A DNA stretch of 64,000 bases, from assembly GCF_963662255.1 (NCBI RefSeq), contig NC_085046.1:54282570-54346569 (forward strand), read 5' to 3'. Of the stretch, positions 22,084 through 33,218 are shown piece by piece. Position numbers and translations under genes: made by a program. Within the stretch, counting starts at the first letter, position 1, and each line of letters begins with the position of its first letter. This DNA is from Cinclus cinclus. Taxonomy: Eukaryota > Chordata > Aves > Passeriformes > Cinclidae. The notes beneath the pieces were generated by a model. The model did not search any database. It saw only the letters and a program-made list of their open reading frames with translations, and was not told the origin of the DNA.

Positions 22084-22916
22084 ATGGCCACGGAGACAGA
22101 CTGGAACTGCCCCATCTGCCGTGACGGTCCCGGTGAAAAGGCTTCTGTAACACCGTGCGTCCACCAGTTCTGCCTGGGCTGCATTGTGCGCTGGGTCAAG
22201 ACCAAGCCATTGTGCCCCCTGTGCAGGCAGCCTATCAAGAGCATCGTTTACTCTGTTCGGTCGGAGGAAGACTTTCTGGAGATAGCTCTCCCAAGCTCCT
22301 CAGACTCATGGGCTGCTGGTCACCAGGATGAGCAGGGGGCTGCGGAGCGCATGCCCAGCACCTATGTAGCTGGCTTCCCAGCTGAGCTCTGGGCTGGCAT
22401 TTTCCAGGACTGCTCAGAAATCCTGGAGCCCCTGCTGCCCTGGCTGAACCAGGAGCTTTCGCAGCTGCTCAGGACCCACTGGTGGGAGGTGGCTCTGGCA
22501 CAGAGTGTGGTCGTAGCCAATTTGTGCTACTATGGGCTGAGGCAGGAGGCCTTGGTCCAGGAGCTGCAAGGCCTGCTGCAGGAGCAGACGGTGGCATTTG
22601 TGCGCCGGCTCATTGACACTGCTGCTGACAGGTGCAGTGATGAGATCCTGCGGCGGATGAACCTCCTGAACTCCCATGCTCAGGAGGAAGAGGAGCAGGA
22701 GCAGGAGCAGGAGGAAGAGGAGGAGGGTCCCAAAGGCATCACTGCCTCCCTCCAGGGGACTCTCACCCCCATGGTGGCCTCCTCCCACAGCCCTATGGTC
22801 TCCAATGTGGAAGCAGACACTGGAACATTGGAAGCCACGCTGCGTGAGGGGCCCAGCCGCTCTCCATCCATGCCCGTCCATGCAGAGCGGGAGCAGCCCC
22901 AGGACGAGCCTGGCGA

Positions 22917-22973
<57 letters not shown>

Positions 22974-23160
22974 AGGCCCCTCTGCCCAAGGCTGCAGCCG
23001 CAGCCGTCGTGCTCCTGGCCGGGACACGGACAGAGTGCCCAAGGAGCGCCGGCGCCCCACAAAGAGGAAGGCCTCTAGACCTCAGGACTCTCCCCAGCCC
23101 CCAAAAAGGCCGTCCCGCCAGCGCAAGCCCAAGCCAAGGCCCCTTGATTGTAGGAAGTAG
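22084..23160 (+). CDS. TOPORS-like RING-finger protein, copy 7 (358 aa, longest)
   Basis: This is the longest copy, with 17 uninterrupted GCA codons (22918-22968). It is the first copy with Arg instead of Ser at copy-1 position 312 (AGA for AGC), a change also seen in copies 8, 9, 13 and 14. The Glu/Gln tract is the long form. It pairs with copy 13, which has 16 alanines. Confidence 0.87.
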
Positions 23161-23270
23161 GAGTAGATGTAGGAGTAAAGAATCAATGTTAGGAGTTGGA
23201 AATTGTTTTTAGAAGTAGGAAATAAATGGTAGAGTTAGGAAATCAATTGTAGAAGTAGGAAATAAATTGT
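23152..23270 (+). terminator. 3' minisatellite with poly(A) signals, copy 7
   Basis: AATAAA lies at 23221-23226 and 23261-23266, and the G-run block is at 23352-23375. Confidence 0.73.
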
Positions 23271-25411
23271 TGTTTCTCTGACACAGTCTCAGAGTGTGGC
23301 TTTCTCGGCCTTCTCCTGTTGCCTTTTCCCTCTGCCCTCAAATGCCAATGTGGGCGGCAACTGGGAGGGGAGGGGATAGGAACATTGTAGCCACAGGGGC
23401 CCAGAGGAGCCCTGGCAGGGGCCTGGGCCCAGTGCTACAGGAAGACAAGAAGCAGCCCCCAGGCCAAGCTTGGGACCCAGCCTGGGAGTCTGGAAAGCTT
23501 CCTGCTCTCAACTGCAGGGCAGGACAGGCCATTTTCATGGGGCATGAGCTGCAGGCAGCAAGCGAGCTAAAAGGGACAGAAGGAGCCCTCAGCTGGGGTC
23601 ACAGTCAGTGCTGCAGAGGAAAGCAAAACTTCTCGGGATCCAGAGCCAATGTGGCCTGAGGGAAAGTTCCTTCTTGACCCCAGGGCTACTGATTGGCCGT
23701 GTTGAAAAGGGGCTCTGGAATGAAGGCAGCCAGTGGAAACACCGGTCGCCTTGGAGAACCACATGCCATCCTGCCTGTTCAGCAGAGTCTGCTGCACAGG
23801 ACAACCCAGGGTCTGCCAGGCCAAGTGCCAGTGGCACAATAGGTAGAGTCTGCAAGGATGCTCCAGGAAGTCCCTGATGCAAAGAGATGGAGAGATGCTT
23901 CGTTGGTGTGGCTAGCTTTTAGCTGTCAGAATAAACCAAAACTCTTGTAGGGATCTTCAGAAGATCCCGCCCTTCAAAATGACAATGGCCTGCACCGAGA
24001 GAGGGGCCAGCTTCCAGTTTGATGCCGCCCTGAGCACTGAAGGGGATGAGTGGAGGGAAAGAGCCAAGAGGAAGGATGGATTTGAACAAATCCACAGGAT
24101 TCCTGCCAAGCCATTGAAGCCTAAGTGCAGATGTATCCTTGGCCAAGGAAATGAGTGACTTGAGATGGCAACAAGTCAGATGTGTACAGGCGAGAAACGC
24201 AAGCCCTCTATTTAAGGAGGGTTCCGAACAATCAAGAGAGCTTTTGTCACGTGGATCACCGAGGGTTGTGTGTCTGTCTCCAGCCAGGACCGCGGTTACC
24301 GTTCTACTCAACGACAGCAGAGATTTTCTCCCCGTTTTGGACCGTTTTTGGTTTGCCCAAAAGGGTGCTTGATGCTTCTTTTTCAGTTCTCTCTCCATCG
24401 TCAACTTGATGTTTCAATGGGATGAGGAGAGCAACAGCGGGTTGCAAGGGTCACTGAGCTAAGGACCACACCATCGTGCCCGTCAACAGCGATCCAATGG
24501 GGCTGTGGAGAAGAAAAGAAATGGGAATTGAAAAGCAACCTGGCAAGAAGTTGATGCGGAGACTGGCAGGAGATGTCAGCATGTGCTCGCCTGTCCGAGT
24601 GGCGCAGGCGAGCAGCACTGAGAATAGAGAAGAAGGGCTGTCATGTCACGGGATTTAAAGCAGCCAAGCCACGTGCCTGATGTTCACAGAAGCCTCCCGT
24701 GCCAAAAGTGGGAAACTAGCAGGTAATGTGCTTCTAGAGGAGAAATGCTGGGACTGAGGTGACCAAATGATTATAAAATCCAAGGCAAGAAAGAGGGAAT
24801 GATGGCATGGCCCACGTACCCCATGTTTTCTCCTGAGGCCGTGTACTTGCAGGGGCTAAAGGCCCGCTCTGGCAGATTTGGAAGGCAGTCAAGGCAGCCA
24901 GGCGAGAGCAGTGACATCAGCGTGACATCAGCGGCCCACAAACCGCATGGGTGGCAACCTCAGTGAGCAAAGCATTGTGACCTCACATCCCTCACTGCTT
25001 ATGTTTGGGCACAGACAGAGCTGGGCTCAGACCGGCTCGCGCCTGGACTCCTGGCAAGCGTGCCTGCGAGGACTGGAAGCCCGCGAGGTCCTTGGGAGCT
25101 GCTGTGGGCAAGTCTGGGTTGTGATTCCCACGCCTTTGCCTGTTTCCTTAGCCATACGTGGTTGAGGAAGCCAAGCAGTGTGAGCGGTGCTTGCGGCGGC
25201 ACAGGTGAGCGGTGCAGGAAAGGACTACGGGGTGGCCGTGGGCTGGGCGATGGCGTCTGGGGAGCTGTGAGTGTGTGGTGTCCTTCTTGAGGGGCCTGGG
25301 CGCTCCTTTGAGCCGCCCATCTCCCTGGGACAGCAAGTGACCTGTTTTGCAGCGTGTCACACCAGCAGGAGGGAGCAGCTGCTGTGCCCAGCTCTGCTGC
25401 AAGCCACAAGC
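23271..25411. other. Spacer and 5' flank of copy 8
   Basis: A 2141-bp spacer. It shares GCCTGGGCCC (23421), CATTTTCATGG, GAGGTGACCAAATG near 24756 and GATGGCGTCTGG near 25249 with the spacer of copy 14. GAGTCTGCTG near 23785 is shared with copies 9 and 15. The candidate leader intron is at 25205-25352. Confidence 0.65.
24772..24985 (+). promoter_or_regulatory. Candidate promoter region of copy 8
   Basis: TATAAAA at 24772-24778 is followed by the CRE-like cluster. A G-to-A change lies 11 bp before the TATA motif. Confidence 0.42.
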
Positions 25412-26238
25412 ATGGCCACGGAGACAGACTGGAACTGCCCCATCTGCCGTGACGGTCCCGGTGAAAAGGCTTCTGTAACACCGTGCGTCCACCAGTTCTG
25501 CCTGGGCTGCATTGTGCGCTGGGTCAAGACCAAGCCATTGTGCCCCCTGTGCAGGCAGCCTATCAAGAGCATCGTTTACTCTGTTCGGTCGGAGGAAGAC
25601 TTTCTGGAGATAGCTCTCCCAAGCTCCTCAGACTCATGGGCTGCTGGTCACCAGGATGAGCAGGGGGCTGCGGAGCGCATGCCCAGCACCTATGTAGCTG
25701 GCTTCCCAGCTGAGCTCTGGGCTGGCATTTTCCAGGACTGCTCAGAAATCCTGGAGCCCCTGCTGCCCTGGCTGAACCAGGAGCTTTCGCAGCTGCTCAG
25801 GACCCACTGGTGGGAGGTGGCTCTGGCACAGAGTGTGGTCGTAGCCAATTTGTGCTACTATGGGCTGAGGCAGGAGGCCTTGGTCCAGGAGCTGCAAGGC
25901 CTGCTGCAGGAGCAGACGGTGGCATTTGTGCGCCGGCTCATTGACACTGCTGCTGACAGGTGCAGTGATGAGATCCTGCGGCGGATGAACCTCCTGAACT
26001 CCCATGCTCAGGAGGAAGAGGAGCAGGAGCAGGAGGAAGAGGAGGAGGGTCCCAAAGGCATCACTGCCTCCCTCCAGGGGACTCTCACCCCCATGGTGGC
26101 CTCCTCCCACAGCCCTATGGTCTCCAATGTGGAAGCAGACACTGGAACATTGGAAGCCACGCTGCGTGAGGGGCCCAGCCGCTCTCCATCCATGCCCGTC
26201 CATGCAGAGCGGGAGCAGCCCCAGGACGAGCCTGGCGA

Positions 26239-26286
<48 letters not shown>

Positions 26287-26473
26287 AGGCCCCTCTGCCC
26301 AAGGCTGCAGCCGCAGCCGTCATGCTCCTGGCCGGGACACGGACAGAGTGCCCAAGGAGCGCCGGCGCCCCACAAAGAGGAAGGCCTCTAGACCTCAGGA
26401 CTCTCCCCAGCCCCCAAAAAGGCCGTCCCGCCAGCGCAAGCCCAAGCCAAGGCCCCTTGATTGTAGGAAGTAG
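25412..26473 (+). CDS. TOPORS-like RING-finger protein, copy 8 (353 aa)
   Basis: It carries Arg304His (CAT) and Ser312Arg in the basic tail, the short Glu/Gln tract and 14 alanines (26240-26281). The protein appears identical to copy 14, six units downstream, and is one of the clearest markers of the higher-order repeat. Confidence 0.87.
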
Positions 26474-26583
26474 GAGTAGATGTAGGAGTAAAGAATCAAT
26501 GTTAGGAGTTGGAAATTGTTTTTAGAAGTAGGAAATAAATGGTAGAGTTAGGAAATCAATTGTAGAAGTAGGAAATAAATTGT
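26465..26583 (+). terminator. 3' minisatellite with poly(A) signals, copy 8
   Basis: AATAAA lies at 26534-26539 and 26574-26579, and the G-run block is at 26665-26688. Confidence 0.73.
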
Positions 26584-28724
26584 TGTTTCTCTGACACAGT
26601 CTCAGAGTGTGGCTTTCTCGGCCTTCTCCTGTTGCCTTTTCCCTCTGCCCTCAAATGCCAATGTGGGCGGCAACTGGGAGGGGAGGGGATAGGAACATTG
26701 TAGCCACAGGGGCCCAGAGGAGCCCTGGCAGGGGCCTGTGCCCAGTGCTACAGGAAGACAAGAAGCAGCCCCCAGGCCAAGCTTGGGACCCAGCCTGGGA
26801 GTCTGGAAAGCTTCCTGCTCTCAACTGCAGGGCAGGACAGGCCATTTTCATGGGGCATGAGCTGCAGGCAGCAAGCGAGCTAAAAGGGACAGAAGGAGCC
26901 CTCAGCTGGGGTCACAGTCAGTGCTGCAGAGGAAAGCAAAACTTCTCGGGATCCAGAGCCAATGTGGCCTGAGGGAAAGTTCCTTCTTGACCCCAGGGCT
27001 ACTGATTGGCCGTGTTGAAAAGGGGCTCTGGAATGAAGGCAGCCAGTGGAAACACCGGTCGCCTTGGAGAACCACATGCCATCCTGCCTGTTCAGCAGAG
27101 TCTGCTGCACAGGACAACCCAGGGTCTGCCAGGCCAAGTGCCAGTGGCACAATAGGTAGAGTCTGCAAGGATGCTCCAGGAAGTCCCTGATGCAAAGAGA
27201 TGGAGAGATGCTTCGTTGGTGTGGCTAGCTTTTAGCTGTCAGAATAAACCAAAACTCTTGTAGGGATCTTCAGAAGATCCCGCCCTTCAAAATGACAATG
27301 GCCTGCACCGAGAGAGGGGCCAGCTTCCAGTTTGATGCCGCCCTGAGCACTGAAGGGGATGAGTGGAGGGAAAGAGCCAAGAGGAAGGATGGATTTGAAC
27401 AAATCCACAGGATTCCTGCCAAGCCATTGAAGCCTAAGTGCAGATGTATCCTTGGCCAAGGAAATGAGTGACTTGAGATGGCAACAAGTCAGATGTGTAC
27501 AGGCGAGAAACGCAAGCCCTCTATTTAAGGAGGGTTCCGAACAATCAAGAGAGCTTTTGTCACGTGGATCACCGAGGGTTGTGTGTCTGTCTCCAGCCAG
27601 GACCGCGGTTACCGTTCTACTCAACGACAGCAGAGATTTTCTCCCCGTTTTGGACCGTTTTTGGTTTGCCCAAAAGGGTGCTTGATGCTTCTTTTTCAGT
27701 TCTCTCTCCATCGTCAACTTGATGTTTCAATGGGATGAGGAGAGCAACAGCGGGTTGCAAGGGTCACTGAGCTAAGGACCACACCATCGTGCCCGTCAAC
27801 AGCGATCCAATGGGGCTGTGGAGAAGAAAAGAAATGGGAATTGAAAAGCAACCTGGCAAGAAGTTGATGCGGAGACTGGCAGGAGATGTCAGCATGTGCT
27901 CGCCTGTCCGAGTGGCGCAGGCGAGCAGCACTGAGAATAGAGAAGAAGGGCTGTCATGTCACGGGATTTAAAGCAGCCAAGCCACGTGCCTGATGTTCAC
28001 AGAAGCCTCCCGTGCCAAAAGTGGGAAACTAGCAGGTAATGTGCTTCTAGAGGAGAAATGCTGGGACTGAGGTGGCCAAATGATTATAAAATCCAAGGCA
28101 AGAAAGAGGGAATGATGGCATGGCCCACGTACCCCATGTTTTCTCCTGAGGCCGTGTACTTGCAGGGGCTAAAGGCCCGCTCTGGCAGATTTGGAAGGCA
28201 GTCAAGGCAGCCAGGCGAGAGCAGTGACATCAGCGTGACATCAGCGGCCCACAAACCGCATGGGTGGCAACCTCAGTGAGCAAAGCATTGTGACCTCACA
28301 TCCCTCACTGCTTATGTTTGGGCACAGACAGAGCTGGGCTCAGACCGGCTCGCGCCTGGACTCCTGGCAAGCGTGCCTGCGAGGACTGGAAGCCCGCGAG
28401 GTCCTTGGGAGCTGCTGTGGGCAAGTCTGGGTTGTGATTCCCACGCCTTTGCCTGTTTCCTTAGCCATACGTGGTTGAGGAAGCCAAGCAGTGTGAGCGG
28501 TGCTTGCGGCGGCACAGGTGAGCGGTGCAGGAAAGGACTACGGGGTGGCCGTGGGCTGGGCGATGGTGTCTGGGGAGCTGTGAGTGTGTGGTGTCCTTCT
28601 TGAGGGGCCTGGGCGCTCCTTTGAGCCGCCCATCTCCCTGGGACAGCAAGTGACCTGTTTTGCAGCGTGTCACACCAGCAGGAGGGAGCAGCTGCTGTGC
28701 CCAGCTCTGCTGCAAGCCACAAGC
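26584..28724. other. Spacer and 5' flank of copy 9
   Basis: A 2141-bp spacer with CATTTTCATGG near 26844, GAGTCTGCTG near 27098, TGATGTTCAC and ATCCAAGG. It nearly matches the spacer of copy 15. The candidate leader intron is at 28518-28665. Confidence 0.65.
28085..28298 (+). promoter_or_regulatory. Candidate promoter region of copy 9
   Basis: TATAAAA at 28085-28091 is followed by the CRE-like cluster. Confidence 0.42.
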
Positions 28725-29560
28725 ATGGCCACGGAGACAGACTGGAACTGCCCCATCTGCCGTGACGGTCCCGGTGAAAAGGCTTCTGTAACACCGTGCG
28801 TCCACCAGTTCTGCCTGGGCTGCATTGTGCGCTGGGTCAAGACCAAGCCATTGTGCCCCCTGTGCAGGCAGCCTATCAAGAGCATCGTTTACTCTGTTCA
28901 GTCGGAGGAAGACTTTCTGGAGATAGCTCTCCCAAGCTCCTCAGACTCATGGGCTGCTGGTCACCAGGATGAGCAGGGGGCTGCGGAGCGCATGCCCAGC
29001 ACCTATGTAGCTGGCTTCCCAGCTGAGCTCTGGGCTGGCATTTTCCAGGACTGCTCAGAAATCCTGGAGCCCCTGCTGCCCTGGCTGAACCAGGAGCTTT
29101 CGCAGCTGCTCAGGACCCACTGGTGGGAGGTGGCTCTGGCACAGAGTGTGGTCGTAGCCAATTTGTGCTACTATGGGCTGAGGCAGGAGGCCTTGGTCCA
29201 GGAGCTGCAAGGCCTGCTGCAGGAGCAGACGGTGGCATTTGTGCGCCGGCTCATTGACACTGCTGCTGACAGGTGCAGTGATGAGATCCTGCGGCGGATG
29301 AACCTCCTGAACTCCCATGCTCAGGAGGAAGAGGAGCAGGAGCAGGAGCAGGAGGAAGAGGAGGAGGGTCCCAAAGGCATCACTGCCTCCCTCCAGGGGA
29401 CTCTCACCCCCATGGTGGCCTCCTCCCACAGCCCTATGGTCTCCAATGTGGAAGCAGACACTGGAACATTGGAAGCCACGCTGCGTGAGGGGCCCAGCCG
29501 CTCTCCATCCATGCCCGTCCATGCAGAGCGGGAGCAGCCCCAGGACGAGCCTGGCGAGGC

Positions 29561-29599
<39 letters not shown>

Positions 29600-29786
29600 A
29601 GGCCCCTCTGCCCAAGGCTGCAGCCGCAGCCGTCGTGCTCCTGGCCGGGACACGGACAGAGTGCCCAAGGAGCGCCGGCGCCCCACAAAGAGGAAGGCCT
29701 CTAGACCTCAGGACTCTCCCCAGCCCCCAAAAAGGCCGTCCCGCCAGCGCAAGCCCAAGCCAAGGCCCCTTGATTGTAGGAAGTAG
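28725..29786 (+). CDS. TOPORS-like RING-finger protein, copy 9 (353 aa)
   Basis: It has a private Arg59Gln (CAG for CGG) in the conserved segment just after the RING, where TOPORS also has a basic residue by my recollection, so a functional effect is possible. Arg is present at 312. The alanine run is 12 residues (29559-29594), starting with GCG as in copies 15 and 19. Confidence 0.87.
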
Positions 29787-29896
29787 GAGTAGATGTAGGA
29801 GTAAAGAATCAATGTTAGGAGTTGGAAATTGTTTTTAGAAGTAGGAAATAAATGGTAGAGTTAGGAAATCAATTGTAGAAGTAGGAAATAAATTGT
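29778..29896 (+). terminator. 3' minisatellite with poly(A) signals, copy 9
   Basis: AATAAA lies at 29847-29852 and 29887-29892, and the G-run block is at 29978-30001. The downstream sequence has TCTGTGACAC instead of TCTCTGACAC, shared only with copy 15. Confidence 0.73.
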
Positions 29897-32037
29897 TGTT
29901 TCTGTGACACAGTCTCAGAGTGTGGCTTTCTCGGCCTTCTCCTGTTGCCTTTTCCCTCTGCCCTCAAATGCCAATGTGGGCGGCAACTGGGAGGGGAGGG
30001 GATAGGAACATTGTAGCCACAGGGGCCCAGAGGAGCCCTGGCAGGGGCCTGTGCCCAGTGCTACAGGAAGACAAGAAGCAGCCCCCAGGCCAAGCTTGGG
30101 ACCCAGCCTGGGAGTCTGGAAAGCTTCCTGCTCTCAACTGCAGGGCAGGACAGGCCATCTTCATGGGGCATGAGCTGCAGGCAGCAAGCGAGCTAAAAGG
30201 GACAGAAGGAGCCCTCAGCTGGGGTCACAGTCAGTGCTGCAGAGGAAAGCAAAACTTCTCGGGATCCAGAGCCAATGTGGCCTGAGGGAAAGTTCCTTCT
30301 TGACCCCAGGGCTACTGATTGGCCGTGTTGAAAAGGGGCTCTGGAATGAAGGCAGCCAGTGGAAACACCGGTCGCCTTGGAGAACCACATGCCATCCTGC
30401 CTGTTCAGCAGAGTCAGCTGCACAGGACAACCCAGGGTCTGCCAGGCCAAGTGCCAGTGGCACAATAGGTAGAGTCTGCAAGGATGCTCCAGGAAGTCCC
30501 TGATGCAAAGAGATGGAGAGATGCTTCGTTGGTGTGGCTAGCTTTTAGCTGTCAGAATAAACCAAAACTCTTGTAGGGATCTTCAGAAGATCCCGCCCTT
30601 CAAAATGACAATGGCCTGCACCGAGAGAGGGGCCAGCTTCCAGTTTGATGCCGCCCTGAGCACTGAAGGGGATGAGTGGAGGGAAAGAGCCAAGAGGAAG
30701 GATGGATTTGAACAAATCCACAGGATTCCTGCCAAGCCATTGAAGCCTAAGTGCAGATGTATCCTTGGCCAAGGAAATGAGTGATTTGAGATGGCAACAA
30801 GTCAGATGTGTACAGGCGAGAAACGCAAGCCCTCTATTTAAGGAGGGTTCCGAACAATCAAGAGAGCTTTTGTCACGTGGATCACCGAGGGTTGTGTGTC
30901 TGTCTCCAGCCAGGACCGCGGTTACCGTTCTACTCAACGACAGCAGAGATTTTCTCCCCGTTTTGGACCGTTTTTGGTTTGCCCAAAAGGGTGCTTGATG
31001 CTTCTTTTTCAGTTCTCTCTCCATCGTCAACTTGATGTTTCAATGGGATGAGGAGAGCAACAGCGGGTTGCAAGGGTCACTGAGCTAAGGACCACACCAT
31101 CGTGCCCGTCAACAGCGATCCAATGGGGCTGTGGAGAAGAAAAGAAATGGGAATTGAAAAGCAACCTGGCAAGAAGTTGATGCGGAGACTGGCAGGAGAT
31201 GTCAGCATGTGCTCGCCTGTCCGAGTGGCGCAGGCGAGCAGCACTGAGAATAGAGAAGAAGGGCTGTCATGTCACGGGATTTAAAGCAGCCAAGCCACGT
31301 GCCGGATGTACACAGAAGCCTCCCGTGCCAAAAGTGGGAAACTAGCAGGTAATGTGCTTCTAGAGGAGAAATGCTGGGACTGAGGTGGCCAAATGATTAT
31401 AAAATCTGAGGCAAGAAAGAGGGAATGATGGCATGGCCCACGTACCCCATGTTTTCTCCTGAGGCCGTGGACTTGCAGGGGCTAAAGGCCCGCTCTGGCA
31501 GATTTGGAAGGCAGTCAAGGCAGCCAGGCGAGAGCAGTGACATCAGCGTGACATCAGCGGCCCACAAACCGCATGGGTGGCAACCTCAGTGAGCAAAGCA
31601 TTGTGACCTCACATCCCTCACTGCTTATGTTTGGGCACAGACAGAGCTGGGCTCAGACCGGCTCGCGCCTGCACTCCTGGCAAGCGTGCCTGCGAGGACT
31701 GGAAGCCCGCGAGGTCCTTGGGAGCTGCTGTGGGCAAGTCTGGGTTGTGATTCCCACGCCTTTGCCTGTTTCCTTAGCCATACGTGGTTGAGGAAGCCAA
31801 GCAGTGTGAGCGGTGCTTGCGGCGGCACAGGTGAGCGGTGCAGGAAAGGACTACGGGGTGGCCGTGGGCTGGGCGATGGTGTCTGGGGAGCTGTGAGTGT
31901 GTGGTGTCCTTCTTGAGGGGCCTGGGCGCTCCTTTGAGCCGCCCATCTCCCTGGGACAGCAAGTGACCTGTTTTGCAGCGTGTCACACCAGCAGGAGGGA
32001 GCAGCTGCTGTGCCCAGCTCTGCTGCAAGCCACAAGC
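29897..32037. other. Spacer and 5' flank of copy 10
   Basis: A 2141-bp spacer. It has TCTGTGACAC at 29901, GAGTGATTTGAG near 30778 (shared with copies 11 and 16), GCCGGATGTACAC near 31301, and CCTGCACTCC. The candidate leader intron is at 31831-31978. Confidence 0.65.
31398..31611 (+). promoter_or_regulatory. Candidate promoter region of copy 10
   Basis: TATAAAA at 31398-31404 is followed by ATCTGAGG and the CRE-like cluster. Confidence 0.42.
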
Positions 32038-33108
32038 ATGGCCACGGAGACAGACTGGAACTGCCCCATCTGCCGTGACGGTCCCGGTGAAAAGGCTTCT
32101 GTAACACCGTGCGTCCACCAGTTCTGCCTGGGCTGCATTGTGCGCTGGGTCAAGACCAAGCCATTGTGCCCCCTGTGCAGGCAGCCTATCAAGAGCATCG
32201 TTTACTCTGTTCGGTCGGAGGAAGACTTTCTGGAGATAGCTCTCCCAAGCTCCTCAGACTCATGGGCTGCTGGTCACCAGGATGAGCAGGGGGCTGCGGA
32301 GCGCATGCCCAGCACCTATGTAGCTGGCTTCCCAGCTGAGCTCTGGGCTGGCATTTTCCAGGACTGCTCAGAAATCCTGGAGCCCCTGCTGCCCTGGCTG
32401 AACCAGGAGCTTTCGCAGCTGCTCAGGACCCACTGGTGGGAGGTGGCTCTGGCACAGAGTGTGGTCGTAGCCAATTTGTGCTACTATGGGCTGAGGCAGG
32501 AGGCCTTGGTCCAGGAGCTGCAAGGCCTGCTGCAGGAGCAGACGGTGGCATTTGTGCGCCGGCTCATTGACACTGCTGCTGACAGGTGCAGTGATGAGAT
32601 CCTGCGGCGGATGAACCTCCTGAACTCCCATGCTCAGGAGGAAGAGGAGCAGGAGCAGGAGGAAGAGGAGGAGGGTCCCAAAGGCATCACTGCCTCCCTC
32701 CAGGGGACTCTCACCCCCATGGTGGCCTCCTCCCACAGCCCTATGGTCTCCAATGTGGAAGCAGACACTGGAACATTGGAAGCCACGCTGCGTGAGGGGC
32801 CCAGCCGCTCTCCATCCATGCCCGTCCATGCAGAGCGGGAGCAGCCCCAGGACGAGCCTGGCGAGGCAGCAGCAGCAGCAGCAGCAGCAGCAGCCGCAGC
32901 AGCAGCAGCAGCAGCAGGAGAAGGCCCCTCTGCCCAAGGCTGCAGCCGCAGCCGTCGTGCTCCTGGCCGGGACACGGACAGCGTGCCCAAGGAGCGCCGG
33001 CGCCCCACAAAGAGGAAGGCCTCTAGACCTCAGGACTCTCCCCAGCCCCCAAAAAGGCCGTCCCGCCAGCGCAAGCCCAAGCCAAGGCCCCTTGATTGTA
33101 GGAAGTAG
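32038..33108 (+). CDS. TOPORS-like RING-finger protein, copy 10 (356 aa)
   Basis: It has 17 alanines (32866-32916), the tenth coded by GCC, which interrupts the GCA run at the DNA level. The Glu/Gln tract is short and residue 312 is Ser. The protein appears identical to copies 11 and 17. Confidence 0.87.
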   Translation: MATETDWNCPICRDGPGEKASVTPCVHQFCLGCIVRWVKTKPLCPLCRQPIKSIVYSVRSEEDFLEIALPSSSDSWAAGHQDEQGAAERMPSTYVAGFPAELWAGIFQDCSEILEPLLPWLNQELSQLLRTHWWEVALAQSVVVANLCYYGLRQEALVQELQGLLQEQTVAFVRRLIDTAADRCSDEILRRMNLLNSHAQEEEEQEQEEEEEGPKGITASLQGTLTPMVASSHSPMVSNVEADTGTLEATLREGPSRSPSMPVHAEREQPQDEPGEAAAAAAAAAAAAAAAAAGEGPSAQGCSRSRRAPGRDTDSVPKERRRPTKRKASRPQDSPQPPKRPSRQRKPKPRPLDCRK

Positions 33109-33218
33109 GAGTAGATGTAGGAGTAAAGAATCAATGTTAGGAGTTGGAAATTGTTTTTAGAAGTAGGAAATAAATGGTAGAGTTAGGAAATCAATTGTAG
33201 AAGTAGGAAATAAATTGT
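33100..33218 (+). terminator. 3' minisatellite with poly(A) signals, copy 10
   Basis: AATAAA lies at 33169-33174 and 33209-33214, and the G-run block is at 33300-33323. Confidence 0.73.
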
